DNA from: Idiomarina aquatica
Lineage (GTDB): Bacteria; Pseudomonadota; Gammaproteobacteria; Enterobacterales; Alteromonadaceae
Length of the DNA: 64,000 nt
Assembly: GCF_003987185.1 (NCBI RefSeq)
Contig: NZ_PIPS01000001.1
Span: 806,001-870,000 of the forward strand
Reading direction: 5' to 3'
How positions within the stretch are numbered: the first letter of the stretch is position 1; the number at the start of each line of letters is the position of its first letter. The translations under genes and the position numbers were made by a program. Below are positions 18,169 through 27,437 of the stretch, one piece after another. Below the pieces are notes generated by a model. That model saw only the letters and a program-made list of their open reading frames with translations, was not told the DNA's origin and ran no database searches.

Positions 18169-21100
18169 TTAATCGTTTTTGTCGTCTTCGTCTTCTTCTT
18201 CGGCGGCTTTTTCAGCAGCAGCTTGTTCCGCAGCGATAGCTGATAAGATCATTAAGATAGAGCCAGAACCGCGCGCCGCGTTAAACGCAAAGTTTACTCC
18301 GCAATCGTCATTAATTGGCCCAAAGCGATAGGTATTCGAAGCCCAGCTACCCGCCGGACAACTACCGGTCACTTCACGACTTAAGGTCAGCCCATTAAGC
18401 GGACTCACCGTTACCGACAAATAACTCCCGTCGCTTACGTACTGCACCGGCTCAATGTTCAACCGGCCCTGGTTCTCCGTATTCAGCACCACCCGGTTAT
18501 TACCCGCAATCTGCTGGTAATTGGCGGTCACGGTTAACGGCGCAACCACACGTGAAAAGTCGCTATCCCAGCCAGCAAAATGCCAACCTTCCGCCACCCT
18601 GAAGTTAGGCGCTTGCGCCGCCTCACCCCAGCGCACCTGCTGGCTCAGATCGGGACCGTCTTGCCAATAGCCATAGTCACCTAAATCAAAATTCACGGTA
18701 TACAACAGCTCGTTGAATGAAGCCTGAACCGTACAATCCTCGACAACAGCGCCGGTTTGATATTCACTGCTGTTCACCAACGTACCATTACAGCCCGTGA
18801 TGCTACTCAGCGTGTGCCCGGCTAATGGACTTACCGAGAGGATGGCCGTCGCCCCTTCCTCCACTTGCTGTGATGCCGGAGTCAAACGCCCCCCTCCGGT
18901 TACCGAGGTCGTCACTTCAAACATCGGCTTACTGAACACGGCTAGCACGCGGCTATCCTCAGTCACGGTCAACTCACAGCTTGGCACTTTACCACTGCAC
19001 GAACCTTCCCAACCGTCAAAGTTAAAACCTGGGTCAGGCTCTGCGTAGATCACGGTGGTTTCGCCATCCGCTAACGACCAATCGCATTCACTGCGGCAGA
19101 ACAATCCGGTGTTGGTGCGCACCGCTCCATGGTTACCGTCAACCGTAACTGACACTGAACGTGACGTAATATAGTTCCCCGTCCACTGCACATTATCCAG
19201 GTAACCCCGGTCGTCGCCGTTCGAAACAGAGCCGTCTTTCACATAACGCCAGACAATCTCATGCGCACCGTCATCATCAAGCGTATAAGTTTTGCTTTGC
19301 CAGTCTGTTTCGCCACTGATTTCGTCAATCAATGCGCCATCAATGTATAGCTCTAAAAAGTCCCAATTCGCCTCGCTACTCACCCGCCAGTCAAAGCTTA
19401 TCTCACCAGGGCCATAGACTTGAGTTGAAATACTGCTAACATCCCCATCACTGATGTCCGCACTGACGGCTGCGCTACCACCCACCGTACTGCTGTCAGT
19501 GGTCACTACCCAACTGTTCGGGGCAGAATAAAAGTCCAGTTCAGCATTATCCAACGATTCGGTGTAATCAATGGTCGATTCGGGTTTGGAGAAATACGCA
19601 AACGCATCAACGGCCTGCTCCACGGTGACCTGACATTGGGTTTGTTGTCCTCGACAGGCGCCGCCCCAGCCCAAAAACTGCTGGCCGCTATCGGCTACGG
19701 CATTGAAGGTAAGCAGCTCTCCGACGTCCGCCCCGGTGACACAGGTTTCACGGCATTGGTTGAAGCGCCCCAGAAGGTCAACCGCGCCCATTCCTTCAAC
19801 CTTTAGCTCCACTCGCACCGGTTGCTCGCCAGTTCGAGCATACTGAACATTATCCAGCCACGCCCGATCATCGCCCGCAGACACAGTGCCGTCTTTTCGG
19901 TAAACAAATTCGATGGAATTGAACAGTAGTCCAGTATTGCGAACATCAACGCGGTAGCTCTGCCAGCCGCGCTCGCCACTGATAAACTCGATCTCGGCGC
20001 CGTTAACATAAACCGACAAGCCATCATAACTTGCTTCAGAGCTGACTTTGGCATCAAACGTCACTTCCCCATAACCTTCAACCACCGTTGAGATATAGGT
20101 GCTCTCATTGCCGTTAATAATGGGGCTGCGCATAGCCGAATCACCCACTGACACCTCTTGCGCCTGAGCGCGCCACGGCGCGGATTGCCCGGTAATAAAG
20201 AACAACTGATCATTATCCAACGCCTGACTGATCGGAATATCGAGATAGCTTTCTTGGAAAACAGCAATGACATTGGTGGTGTCATTAATGGTAACTTCAC
20301 ATTCCAGTTCAGCCCCCGAACAACCATTGCCGCGCCATTCGACAAACTCAATGTCGCTCGTTGCGGTTGCCGTCAACGTTATCGTGCTACCACGACTCAC
20401 CGTGTACGAACAGCTCTCTCCAGATTCACACACCTGGTCATCGACCGATACACTGCCAAGGCCGCTGGTAACCGTCAGCAACTCTCCGCTCACCTCCTGC
20501 GCATCCCGAATGGTGGTAATCTGGTCACGCCGTAACGTTAACGCTCTTACGCTATCAGCCCCATTCGTCGTATCGGTATGGTCAACACCACAGTCGTAGC
20601 TTTCAGCACAAGTCAGTTCCGGCGAGGAAAACTTGTACTCCCGCGATGCCCCGCCAAAGGCCTGTGGATACGCCATTACGGTAGTAAATACACTGTCAAC
20701 GCCATAACCAAGCGCATAAGGGTAGACGTGTCCCTGACCATTTTGTCGACGTGAATGGCTTAACCCCATATTGTGACCCAGTTCATGCGCATTCACTTCA
20801 TCGCCGCAATCTAAGGAGGTGTGAGAAACCATTAACGACGGATTGTACTCAGAGTCGTTGCCACCACCCAACCAGGCGATACCGCAAATCCCATCATTCA
20901 CGTAGGGTCGAAAAGCAATTAAAAAATCAGCGCCAAGTCGATCGGTCTGTGCCCGGGCATGAGCAAAATAGGCGGCGTCACTATTGAAGCCGGTCAATGC
21001 GTCAAGCGCCGTTTCGCTGCCTATTTCGTTATCATCGTCGTAGGCAACTTCAATAATATCCATGACGTTGATTTGTAGATCCAACGTCGAGTTGGCGTAA

Positions 21101-21816
21101 ATTTCATTGGTCGCTTCAACCACGTCGTTAATACGGGTCAAGACTCCATCGCGGCCGCCGTAAACTTCCAGTAACGGGGTAGTGTAAACAATAACAACAT
21201 CTGCGGTATTGCCGGCCTCTGTCGCCGGCGCTGACTTTGATTGAGACTGAGCCTGTGTGGATGGCTTTTTGCTAACGGGCGGCTCAAGCCCGTCGTCTTT
21301 GATGCCTTTATCAGACACGCTAGGAAGATCACTGTTCTTGTACAAGGCACCATAACGGCCCCGAGCACTTAGCTTCCAGCGCTCGCCGTCAATCACTAAC
21401 GTACCGCTGACCGCTTGCCCTTTTTGGCTTATCCGCAGCATGACATCATTGCCGCGAGCGCTCAACGTGGTTATACCCAACGCGTTGGTTTTTCTCGGCA
21501 GCATTTGCAGCGCGATCGCATCGCCATTTGGCGACAACAAACGGACATCTTGTCCATCGGTTAACTGTGCAAGTTGCTGCGTGTCGAGTTGCACCCATTG
21601 CAACGACGCTAATCCATTCGGACTGGTCTTACGCAATCTTTCAATCAAGGTCGCCAATTGCTGGGCTTGTTGGCCATCGGCTGCACTCGCCGCGTTAGCC
21701 GCCACCGTCGGCTCAGTTTGAGTAAACGTCCAAAGCGATGAAGACTGACCAAACGCCGCTGCGTTGTAGAACAGACATAGGGCGACCAGGGTAACTCGAA
21801 AAATAAATGAACTCAT
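18169..21816 (-). CDS. Exported metzincin-type zinc metalloprotease with MAM-like and B-repeat domains
   Basis: 1215 residues with a signal peptide (cleavage near AAAFG-QS) and a propeptide-like region to about 190. The catalytic domain spans roughly 200-430. It has VVIVYTTPLLEVYGG, the zinc site HELGHNMGLSH near residue 350 and the Met-turn VMAYP near 380, the complete metzincin set; it resembles reprolysin-like M12/M72 peptidases. Next come two beta-sandwich modules of the type VSSEASYDGLSVYVNG...GDDRAWLDNVQ and several four-Cys B-repeats (GWGGACRG, GWEGSCSG). The C-terminus is GSGSILMILSAIAAEQ plus a long acidic and Ala-rich tail, a variant of the shared C-terminal pattern. It is probably a secreted or surface protease; the substrate is unknown. 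Confidence 0.9.
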   Translation of the reverse strand: MSSFIFRVTLVALCLFYNAAAFGQSSSLWTFTQTEPTVAANAASAADGQQAQQLATLIERLRKTSPNGLASLQWVQLDTQQLAQLTDGQDVRLLSPNGDAIALQMLPRKTNALGITTLSARGNDVMLRISQKGQAVSGTLVIDGERWKLSARGRYGALYKNSDLPSVSDKGIKDDGLEPPVSKKPSTQAQSQSKSAPATEAGNTADVVIVYTTPLLEVYGGRDGVLTRINDVVEATNEIYANSTLDLQINVMDIIEVAYDDDNEIGSETALDALTGFNSDAAYFAHARAQTDRLGADFLIAFRPYVNDGICGIAWLGGGNDSEYNPSLMVSHTSLDCGDEVNAHELGHNMGLSHSRRQNGQGHVYPYALGYGVDSVFTTVMAYPQAFGGASREYKFSSPELTCAESYDCGVDHTDTTNGADSVRALTLRRDQITTIRDAQEVSGELLTVTSGLGSVSVDDQVCESGESCSYTVSRGSTITLTATATSDIEFVEWRGNGCSGAELECEVTINDTTNVIAVFQESYLDIPISQALDNDQLFFITGQSAPWRAQAQEVSVGDSAMRSPIINGNESTYISTVVEGYGEVTFDAKVSSEASYDGLSVYVNGAEIEFISGERGWQSYRVDVRNTGLLFNSIEFVYRKDGTVSAGDDRAWLDNVQYARTGEQPVRVELKVEGMGAVDLLGRFNQCRETCVTGADVGELLTFNAVADSGQQFLGWGGACRGQQTQCQVTVEQAVDAFAYFSKPESTIDYTESLDNAELDFYSAPNSWVVTTDSSTVGGSAAVSADISDGDVSSISTQVYGPGEISFDWRVSSEANWDFLELYIDGALIDEISGETDWQSKTYTLDDDGAHEIVWRYVKDGSVSNGDDRGYLDNVQWTGNYITSRSVSVTVDGNHGAVRTNTGLFCRSECDWSLADGETTVIYAEPDPGFNFDGWEGSCSGKVPSCELTVTEDSRVLAVFSKPMFEVTTSVTGGGRLTPASQQVEEGATAILSVSPLAGHTLSSITGCNGTLVNSSEYQTGAVVEDCTVQASFNELLYTVNFDLGDYGYWQDGPDLSQQVRWGEAAQAPNFRVAEGWHFAGWDSDFSRVVAPLTVTANYQQIAGNNRVVLNTENQGRLNIEPVQYVSDGSYLSVTVSPLNGLTLSREVTGSCPAGSWASNTYRFGPINDDCGVNFAFNAARGSGSILMILSAIAAEQAAAEKAAEEEDEDDKND

Positions 21817-21949
21817 GACCCATCACTCGTCAACAAATGAATATTAAGCACACAGAATTTAAGTTTAATTAATTAACACAATATTTACAAAATAAAATTA
21901 CAAACATCGCACCCGTACCGTGCACCCCGCCGCTCGCTCGATAAAACGC

Positions 21950-22084
21950 TAAACATTGAAACGCAGAGGCCGCGGAGAACACAGAGAAAAGACAGTTAAC
22001 TGGGAAAACCCTATTTGGCGTTTGTTTTTAACGTTAATTATCTCTTCTCTGTGCCCTCTGCGCCCTCTGTGTTTCAATGTTTAA
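21950..22084. repeat. Large palindromic interspersed repeat, copy 5
   Basis: About 135 bp with arms TAAACATTGAAACGCAGAGG and the near-complement ending CTCTGTGTTTCAATGTTTA, around an AT-rich centre. It fills much of the 285-bp gap upstream of the protease gene. The rest (21817-21949) is AT-rich and probably holds the protease promoter; no clear -35/-10 pair was picked. Confidence 0.88.
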
Positions 22085-22100
22085 TCGCGCCAGGGCGCGA
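22085..22100 (-). repeat. REP-like hairpin at the stop of the small tail protein gene
   Basis: On the minus strand it reads GTAGGTCGCGCC-CT-GGCGCGA, with the TAG stop inside GTAG. It has the same layout and position as the hairpin after cysN and also sits next to a large palindromic repeat. Confidence 0.55.
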
Positions 22101-22101
22101 C

Positions 22102-22716
22102 CTACTCAATCGCACCCAGAATTTTCAGAATCCACGACGACTCGGTACGCGTACTGCGCTCCTTTAAGCGCAACACCAAATCGATATTTTGATCCGCATT
22201 CAGCGCACACAGCTTGCCACCACTGCTGCTCTCCAAACACGCATAATCCCAATAATCAACCTGGAAGCCCTCAGCTAATTCGGCCCGACAATCCACCACC
22301 GAGCCAACTTCTGGCTCATACTCAGAACAGGTAACCGTACCGCCTTCAGCCGGTAGCACCTGCACCGAAATCGTTACATAGGTGTCCATCACTGTCGGAT
22401 TATCATCCACGCCATCTAAAATACCATCGCCATCGGTATCCTCGTTACGCGGATCCGTACCCGCTAGAAACTCCTCCAGGTTGCTTAACCCATCGCCATC
22501 AGCATCGGCGCCAGCATCGCTCGGATCATACTTATCCAGACCATGTGCGTCCTCAAACGCATCCGACATGCCATCACCATCCGAGTCTTTTATCGACCAC
22601 TGAGTTTGGCCCCAGTTGCCTTGCCCCCAGACCAACGTGTCAGCCAGCGCAACCTTGGCATACCCTAAACTCACCAAACTAAGCGCAAGTGCCGATGCCA
22701 ACTTTGTTCGTTTCAT
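22102..22716 (-). CDS. Small exported calcium-repeat 'tail' protein, copy 1
   Basis: 204 residues from MKRTKLASALALS; the frame also offers a TTG six nt earlier. A signal peptide ends near VALA-DT. Residues 45-110 are thrombospondin type-3-like calcium repeats ([55 protein letters not shown]). A roughly 80-residue domain follows (VTISVQVLPAEGGTVTC...), with paired cysteines, and the end is [14 protein letters not shown]. The C-terminal half is homologous to the end of the 991-residue LRR protein, so this is a free-standing version of that tail. It starts 11 nt after the beta-helix-like gene and is probably co-translated with it. Possibly an anchoring or export partner; function unproven. Confidence 0.85.
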   Translation of the reverse strand: MKRTKLASALALSLVSLGYAKVALADTLVWGQGNWGQTQWSIKDSDGDGMSDAFEDAHGLDKYDPSDAGADADGDGLSNLEEFLAGTDPRNEDTDGDGILDGVDDNPTVMDTYVTISVQVLPAEGGTVTCSEYEPEVGSVVDCRAELAEGFQVDYWDYACLESSSGGKLCALNADQNIDLVLRLKERSTRTESSWILKILGAIE

Positions 22717-22727
22717 CACCAACCCGC

Positions 22728-24194
22728 CTAGTTTTTAATCAGTTCAAGTAACTTCGAGAAATCTTCTTTAGCCATGCAGTTACTACCCGGGTAGTCCACC
22801 AGCCAGTCCACCCCCGGCGCATCAATTGCGGTTACCCCCTCACAAAAAAACCGGCTGTAATCCACATTGCTCAGGTTAATCAACTGCCCTCGCGAACTCC
22901 ACACATTCACTTCGTCAGCCCAAATCGCCGTCCGGTCAAACCTAAAGTTCGCGTCACCGATAAAAATTTCGCCCGAGATACTTCCCTCAAACAGAGATAC
23001 CATCCCCTGGTCACGCACGTTCAGGACATTACTGATACTCGGCGAACCACTCAGTTCAGCCCCGGCAAACACGCCAACACTCGGTACCGATACATCATAA
23101 AGAGCCAACGTTGCGTTCGAAAAAACTTGGGTGTTATCGCGAATACTTCCCTCATTCACTACCGCATTAGCCGTGTCTTTCACCCTCAATACATCGGTTG
23201 TCAAACGCTGCAACTCGGCCGAGGCCGAATCGACCGTGACCTCGTCAGCTTGTGCGTTAAAGATATCAAGTACGCTTTGCTGCTCAACGAAAAGCTTACC
23301 GGTACCAAGCAATAACTCGCTGTAGTCGCCCGCATAGGATGAGCCATTGGTTAGTTTTACGGCATACTCCGTTGGCGCTTCACTGTCTCTGTTAACTCTG
23401 AGTTCGCCAAATCCTCGAACTCGAGCAGAATTTACCGTCACCCCCTTATTGCGGGCATTGATGGTCACATCACCCAGCAGTCTCAACAGGCCACCATTGA
23501 TCACATGAATTCCTTCGGCAAAGCCAGAAATAGCCGTTGCACCAACATAAACCTGAGCGCCCTCTTGTATTTGAAGGCCTCGGAGCAGGTCCGCTCCAGG
23601 AGCAGCTCGCAGAGTTACCCCAGAAAGATCGCCATGACCATTACGGCTAAATAAAATGCCACCAGCATCATTAGCACCCAACTCAACCGATAAGTTGCTT
23701 AAATATAAACCGCCAGCAAAACCGCTATACAGGTCTACCGCCTGTGTACTCGGATGAGGAATTATGCTCGCGGGCGTTTCACCGACCGAGCGAATATTCA
23801 GTGTCTGCCCCATAATCTGGTGGTTGTTGATAGCACCATCTGGGGTCATCACATAATCACCATTCTCATCTCGCATTAAGTTTATCGAACCATAACAGCT
23901 GCCACTGATGAGAAAGTTGATTTCGCGAAAATGCTTAACCTCGTTATACACTTTATTCAAAATGTGCGGGTCAGCATCACAGTCCAGTCGTTCAGATACG
24001 TACTCGCCTTGTGTAAGGTCGTGCTCTAAACCGGTAATTTCATCAGCCAGATAATTGAAGTTTTGATTTACGTCCTCAGCGACAGCCGGTGTGTTGGCTT
24101 CAAACTGATTCGGCACTTGTCGCTCTTGCGCGGTGCCGCTTATACTCAATAACGATAACGTCGCAATAGCGCAAAGATGTGTCCTTGGTTTCAT
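22728..24194 (-). CDS. Exported beta-helix-like protein, copy 1 of a duplicated pair
   Basis: 488 residues with a signal peptide ending near GTAQ-ER and AAGGAA before the ATG. The mature protein begins RQVPNQFEANTPAVAEDVNQ, then NFNYLADEI, a short segment repeated in the second copy. An N-terminal domain with two Cys (LDCDADP... GSCYGSI) leads into a long stretch of short repeating strands (HVINGGLLRLLGDVTI, ALYDVSVPSVGVF) that looks like a right-handed parallel beta-helix. No catalytic motif was seen and it lacks the hydrophobic C-terminal pattern, which is instead on the small protein encoded next. Paralogue: 25790-27214. Function unknown. Confidence 0.8.
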   Translation of the reverse strand: MKPRTHLCAIATLSLLSISGTAQERQVPNQFEANTPAVAEDVNQNFNYLADEITGLEHDLTQGEYVSERLDCDADPHILNKVYNEVKHFREINFLISGSCYGSINLMRDENGDYVMTPDGAINNHQIMGQTLNIRSVGETPASIIPHPSTQAVDLYSGFAGGLYLSNLSVELGANDAGGILFSRNGHGDLSGVTLRAAPGADLLRGLQIQEGAQVYVGATAISGFAEGIHVINGGLLRLLGDVTINARNKGVTVNSARVRGFGELRVNRDSEAPTEYAVKLTNGSSYAGDYSELLLGTGKLFVEQQSVLDIFNAQADEVTVDSASAELQRLTTDVLRVKDTANAVVNEGSIRDNTQVFSNATLALYDVSVPSVGVFAGAELSGSPSISNVLNVRDQGMVSLFEGSISGEIFIGDANFRFDRTAIWADEVNVWSSRGQLINLSNVDYSRFFCEGVTAIDAPGVDWLVDYPGSNCMAKEDFSKLLELIKN

Positions 24195-24279
24195 GTGGCT
24201 TCCTTTTTACATTTTGTTAACACTAAGACTACGTGCTTTTTTATAGAATTAAAACCTCTAACATCAACAAGGAGTCCTC

Positions 24280-25086
24280 GTGCAGCTATGGGTTAACCTC
24301 AGTTTATACGCCCTCATCAGCTTAATTTCAGCGGCTGCTTCAGCGGGTTCGGACAAGCCCGAGGCCGATGCCGGGCAAAACAGTGCCGTCTTCAGCGAAG
24401 ACTTCGATGGCTTTTTCCGCAGTAGCGAAGCCAGCACACTTCATCATTTGGAGTTGGCCAGCATTGTCTTCAACGAAGGCACTGATGCCAGTAAAGCCCT
24501 AAAGGTGTATTACCAAGGCTATGACCGGGGCAGTAAGCGAGTGGTCAAGACCTTGCCCCTGCCGCAGGCGATGACATCCGCCACGTTAAGCTTTGCAGTA
24601 AAGTTTTGTGAGGGCTTTGATTTCGCCAAAGGCGGAAAGCTACATGGTTTCGCGCCATCAAATCCGGTAACCGGCGGCGCTCCCATTAAGCCGGACGGAT
24701 GGAGCGTGCGCGCCATGTGGGGAAAAAATGGGCAGCTTAAAACCTACGTTTATCATCAGGGCATGAAAGGTAAGTACGGTGACGCCAAGCCAGCTCCGAC
24801 GTTTCGCTTTAAACCGGGCCGTTATTATCAACTCAGTTATCAGCTTACGCTTAACCAACCGGCCAGCGCCAGCAACGGGGAATTTAGCCTTTGGGTTGAC
24901 GGCGAAAGGGTGGTAACGCATAGCGGGCTACAACTGAGGGCCAGCGACGATCCCAGCACGCTCATCCGCCAGTTCATGTTTAACACCTTCCACGGCGGCA
25001 GCGCGCCAGAATGGGCGCCTCGTGACGCGAGCGGCAACTACAAACGCGATTGCGCCTATTTTGATGATATTCGCATAACACCGTAA
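24280..25086 (+). CDS. Exported polysaccharide lyase-like protein (PL14-type, alginate lyase-like)
   Basis: 268 residues, starting at a GTG with AAGGAG 5 nt upstream. Signal peptide cleavage is near ASA-GS. The order of motifs matches PL14-type lyases: FDFAKGGKLHGF, WSVRAMWGKNGQLKTYVYHQ, GRYYQLSYQLTLN, GEFSLWVDGERV, FMFNTFHGGS and YFDDIRI near the end. Such enzymes cleave alginate or related uronic-acid polymers by beta-elimination. It is alone on the plus strand between the two minus-strand beta-helix/tail pairs and shares an 85-bp divergent promoter region with the first pair. Substrate is inferred from fold only. Confidence 0.78.
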   Translation: MQLWVNLSLYALISLISAAASAGSDKPEADAGQNSAVFSEDFDGFFRSSEASTLHHLELASIVFNEGTDASKALKVYYQGYDRGSKRVVKTLPLPQAMTSATLSFAVKFCEGFDFAKGGKLHGFAPSNPVTGGAPIKPDGWSVRAMWGKNGQLKTYVYHQGMKGKYGDAKPAPTFRFKPGRYYQLSYQLTLNQPASASNGEFSLWVDGERVVTHSGLQLRASDDPSTLIRQFMFNTFHGGSAPEWAPRDASGNYKRDCAYFDDIRITP

Positions 25087-25093
25087 CGTCGTA

Positions 25094-25113
25094 CCGTGCG
25101 CCCTGACGCACGG
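25094..25113 (+). terminator. Stem-loop after the lyase gene
   Basis: CCGTGCG-CCCTGA-CGCACGG is followed by TTTAAATTTAA, 8 nt past the lyase stop on the plus strand. A fair intrinsic terminator. Confidence 0.6.
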
Positions 25114-25120
25114 TTTAAAT

Positions 25121-25153
25121 TTAACATTGAAACGCAGAGAGCACAGAGGGCGG
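25121..25153. repeat. Half copy of the large palindromic repeat (copy 6)
   Basis: Only the left arm is present (TTAACATTGAAACGCAGAGA then GCACAGAGGGCGG). It stops just before the end of the second small tail gene. A truncated copy. Confidence 0.7.
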
Positions 25154-25164
25154 CGGAACGCAAG

Positions 25165-25779
25165 CTAATCAATTGCCCCCAGGATCTTCAAGATCCAGGA
25201 TGATTCAGTCCGTGCGCTACGCTCTTTTAAACGCAATACCAGATCAATGTTTTGGTCAGCACTCAGCGCGCACAGCTTGCCACCGCTACTGCCTTCTAAA
25301 CACGCATAATCCCAGTAATCCACCTGATAACCCTCAGCCAGTTCCGCACGACAATCCACAACCGCGCCGACTTCCGGCTCATACTCCGAACAGGCGACCG
25401 AGCCCCCCTCTGCCGGCACTACCTGCACCGAAATGGTTACATAGGTATCAACCACAGTCGGGTTATCGTCTACACCATCTAAAATACCATCGCCATCGGT
25501 ATCCTCGTTATGCGGATCACTACCAGCCAGAAACTCTTCCAAGTTGGTTAAGCCATCGCCATCAGCATCCACATTAGCATCACTAGGATCATACTTATCC
25601 AGCCCGTTTGCATCTTCAAATGCATCCGACATGCCATCGCCATCGCTGTCTTTTAGCTGCCAGCTAGCCTCGTTCCAGTTGCTCGCTCCCCATACCATCG
25701 GATCAGCAGCAGCTGCTGTCGACAGACCTAACGTACTGAGCACCGCCAGCGACAACGCCCTTTGTGTAAAGCGTTTCAT
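25165..25779 (-). CDS. Small exported calcium-repeat 'tail' protein, copy 2
   Basis: 204 residues from the ATG at 25779, with GGAG at good spacing; a longer frame to 25815 would overlap the upstream gene and hide the signal peptide ([18 protein letters not shown]). It has the same parts as copy 1: type-3 calcium repeats ([20 protein letters not shown] and following), the [17 protein letters not shown] domain, and the C-terminus [14 protein letters not shown]. It is nearly identical to copy 1 in the C-terminal half. It starts about 10 nt past the stop of the second beta-helix-like gene, so the two-gene unit is duplicated as a block. Confidence 0.86.
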   Translation of the reverse strand: MKRFTQRALSLAVLSTLGLSTAAAADPMVWGASNWNEASWQLKDSDGDGMSDAFEDANGLDKYDPSDANVDADGDGLTNLEEFLAGSDPHNEDTDGDGILDGVDDNPTVVDTYVTISVQVVPAEGGSVACSEYEPEVGAVVDCRAELAEGYQVDYWDYACLEGSSGGKLCALSADQNIDLVLRLKERSARTESSWILKILGAID

Positions 25780-25789
25780 AAGCGGCTCC

Positions 25790-27214
25790 TTATAAATCAG
25801 GTTGCGCCAGCACAAATTCAGAAATTGAATCCGAACTCATACAAGCCGTTTCCATTAACTCGTCGGTAATGTCTGTGCCTTCTATATCAATCACACTCAT
25901 ACCGTGGCAGCTAATTTGCGATAAGTCACCACTGGTGCCGGCATTTACAAAGCCTCTACTATTAATCAAATTGGTTGCATCATTTATCGCCGAGTCAAAC
26001 AACGTGAAGTTCGACCGGTCCAGTAAAATCGGCGCGTTAAAGGTCGCCCCGCTCCCCTCGAGCTTCGAGTCATAAACTTCGATCGATGTCTGGTTAGTAA
26101 AACCGCCGGCAAGCAGCGACTGGCTGTATACTCGAATGTTCTGAATACTGCCCGCATCGACATAGCCTCCGCTAGATACACTCAATTCCAGCAAATCACT
26201 AATTGTTATATTCTGCACACCCAAAAACGCATTATTTACCGCATAAACGCGGGCTGCCTCGATGTTATCGATGTGCGCATCACTGCTCCCTATACGTAAG
26301 GTGTTATCAGTGTATAAATTCGCAACCGTCAACACACTGCGGTCATTAACCACAGACTGCGACCCATTCGCTGTCAGCGTCATTCCCCAACCCAGCCAGG
26401 TTGTGCCATGAGTCAGCACCAGGTTTTCGTCTTGGGCGGCTAATATGACCTCAGCTTGTTGCCGAAAAACGCTGGAACGCCCGGCAATGCCAAACCGGGT
26501 GTTCTGAATATCAACCGGCCCTAAAATTCGTACAACACCACCGTTAATGCTTGAGATACCCGTGTGCAAGTTCCGCGCTGTAAAATTACCGACATATACT
26601 TGCGCGCCTTCCTGAACCGCAATGCCATGAGCAATGTCCAGGCTATTACCCGTTACGGTAGTATCTAAAACATCACCATGTCCGTTGCGACTAAACAACA
26701 CTCCATAGGTCTCATCAGCGCCAATGCTAATATCTACTCGATCCAAATAAATCCCGCCCCCGAAGCTGGTAGTTAAATCAGTCACACCGGTTGTCGGATT
26801 AGGCACTATCGCCACGCGGTTATCGTCCACCGGATAAATATTGAGACTTTGCCCCTTTACCTGAAACCGTCGTGGAATCCCATCATCAATTACAGGGTTA
26901 CCTTCAGTATCTAGCACCAAGCGAATATCCCCGTAACAGGTCCCCGTAGCAGCAAGATTCACTTCGGTGTGTTGAGCGCCCTCGTTAAACGCCTTAACAA
27001 GTCCCCATGGGTCAGCATCACAATCAACTTCCTGGGTAAATTCAGCCTGTGTAGCCGTGTCAATTTCGTCAGTTAAATAATCAAAATTCGCGTTAACTTC
27101 TTCAGCATAAGCGGGCTGATTTTCTTCAAACTGATAAGGTACCTGCCGCTGTTGCGCACTAACGTTCAAACTAATTAATAAGGAGGGTATATACAGCCAA
27201 TAAAGTGTTTTCAT
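25790..27214 (-). CDS. Exported beta-helix-like protein, copy 2 of a duplicated pair
   Basis: 474 residues from [20 protein letters not shown]; the open frame runs back to 27265 but the internal start gives the signal peptide. The mature start [20 protein letters not shown] then NFDYLTDEI parallels copy 1. It shares the QEVDCDADP... GTCYGDI pair of cysteines and the landmarks [21 protein letters not shown] and [10 protein letters not shown] with copy 1; the remaining strands have diverged. A right-handed beta-helix is inferred from short repeating strands. No enzyme motif was seen. Confidence 0.8.
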   Translation of the reverse strand: MKTLYWLYIPSLLISLNVSAQQRQVPYQFEENQPAYAEEVNANFDYLTDEIDTATQAEFTQEVDCDADPWGLVKAFNEGAQHTEVNLAATGTCYGDIRLVLDTEGNPVIDDGIPRRFQVKGQSLNIYPVDDNRVAIVPNPTTGVTDLTTSFGGGIYLDRVDISIGADETYGVLFSRNGHGDVLDTTVTGNSLDIAHGIAVQEGAQVYVGNFTARNLHTGISSINGGVVRILGPVDIQNTRFGIAGRSSVFRQQAEVILAAQDENLVLTHGTTWLGWGMTLTANGSQSVVNDRSVLTVANLYTDNTLRIGSSDAHIDNIEAARVYAVNNAFLGVQNITISDLLELSVSSGGYVDAGSIQNIRVYSQSLLAGGFTNQTSIEVYDSKLEGSGATFNAPILLDRSNFTLFDSAINDATNLINSRGFVNAGTSGDLSQISCHGMSVIDIEGTDITDELMETACMSSDSISEFVLAQPDL

Positions 27215-27437
27215 TGTTTCTGTCTCTAAGTTGCATATCCAAAGCAACTTTAATAAGTAGAACATGGTGGTAACATTTGCAATATTTTGTATTTAATTTA
27301 CAACACAATACGTAGCACGCTTATCAACATCGATTTTTCGCCCGCCAAGGTGGGAATTGACGCATATGAAGATCGACATGACATGTTGTTTTGCGGTATC
27401 TTTCACGTTTTTATAAGAAAGGCGTCATAATAAAAAC

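Noticed and set aside
10625-22084. Palindromic repeats considered as CRISPR units or integron attC sites
   Set aside because: They are 2-5 kb apart with whole genes between, have no unique spacers, lack attC R'/R'' core sites, and no cas or integrase gene is present.
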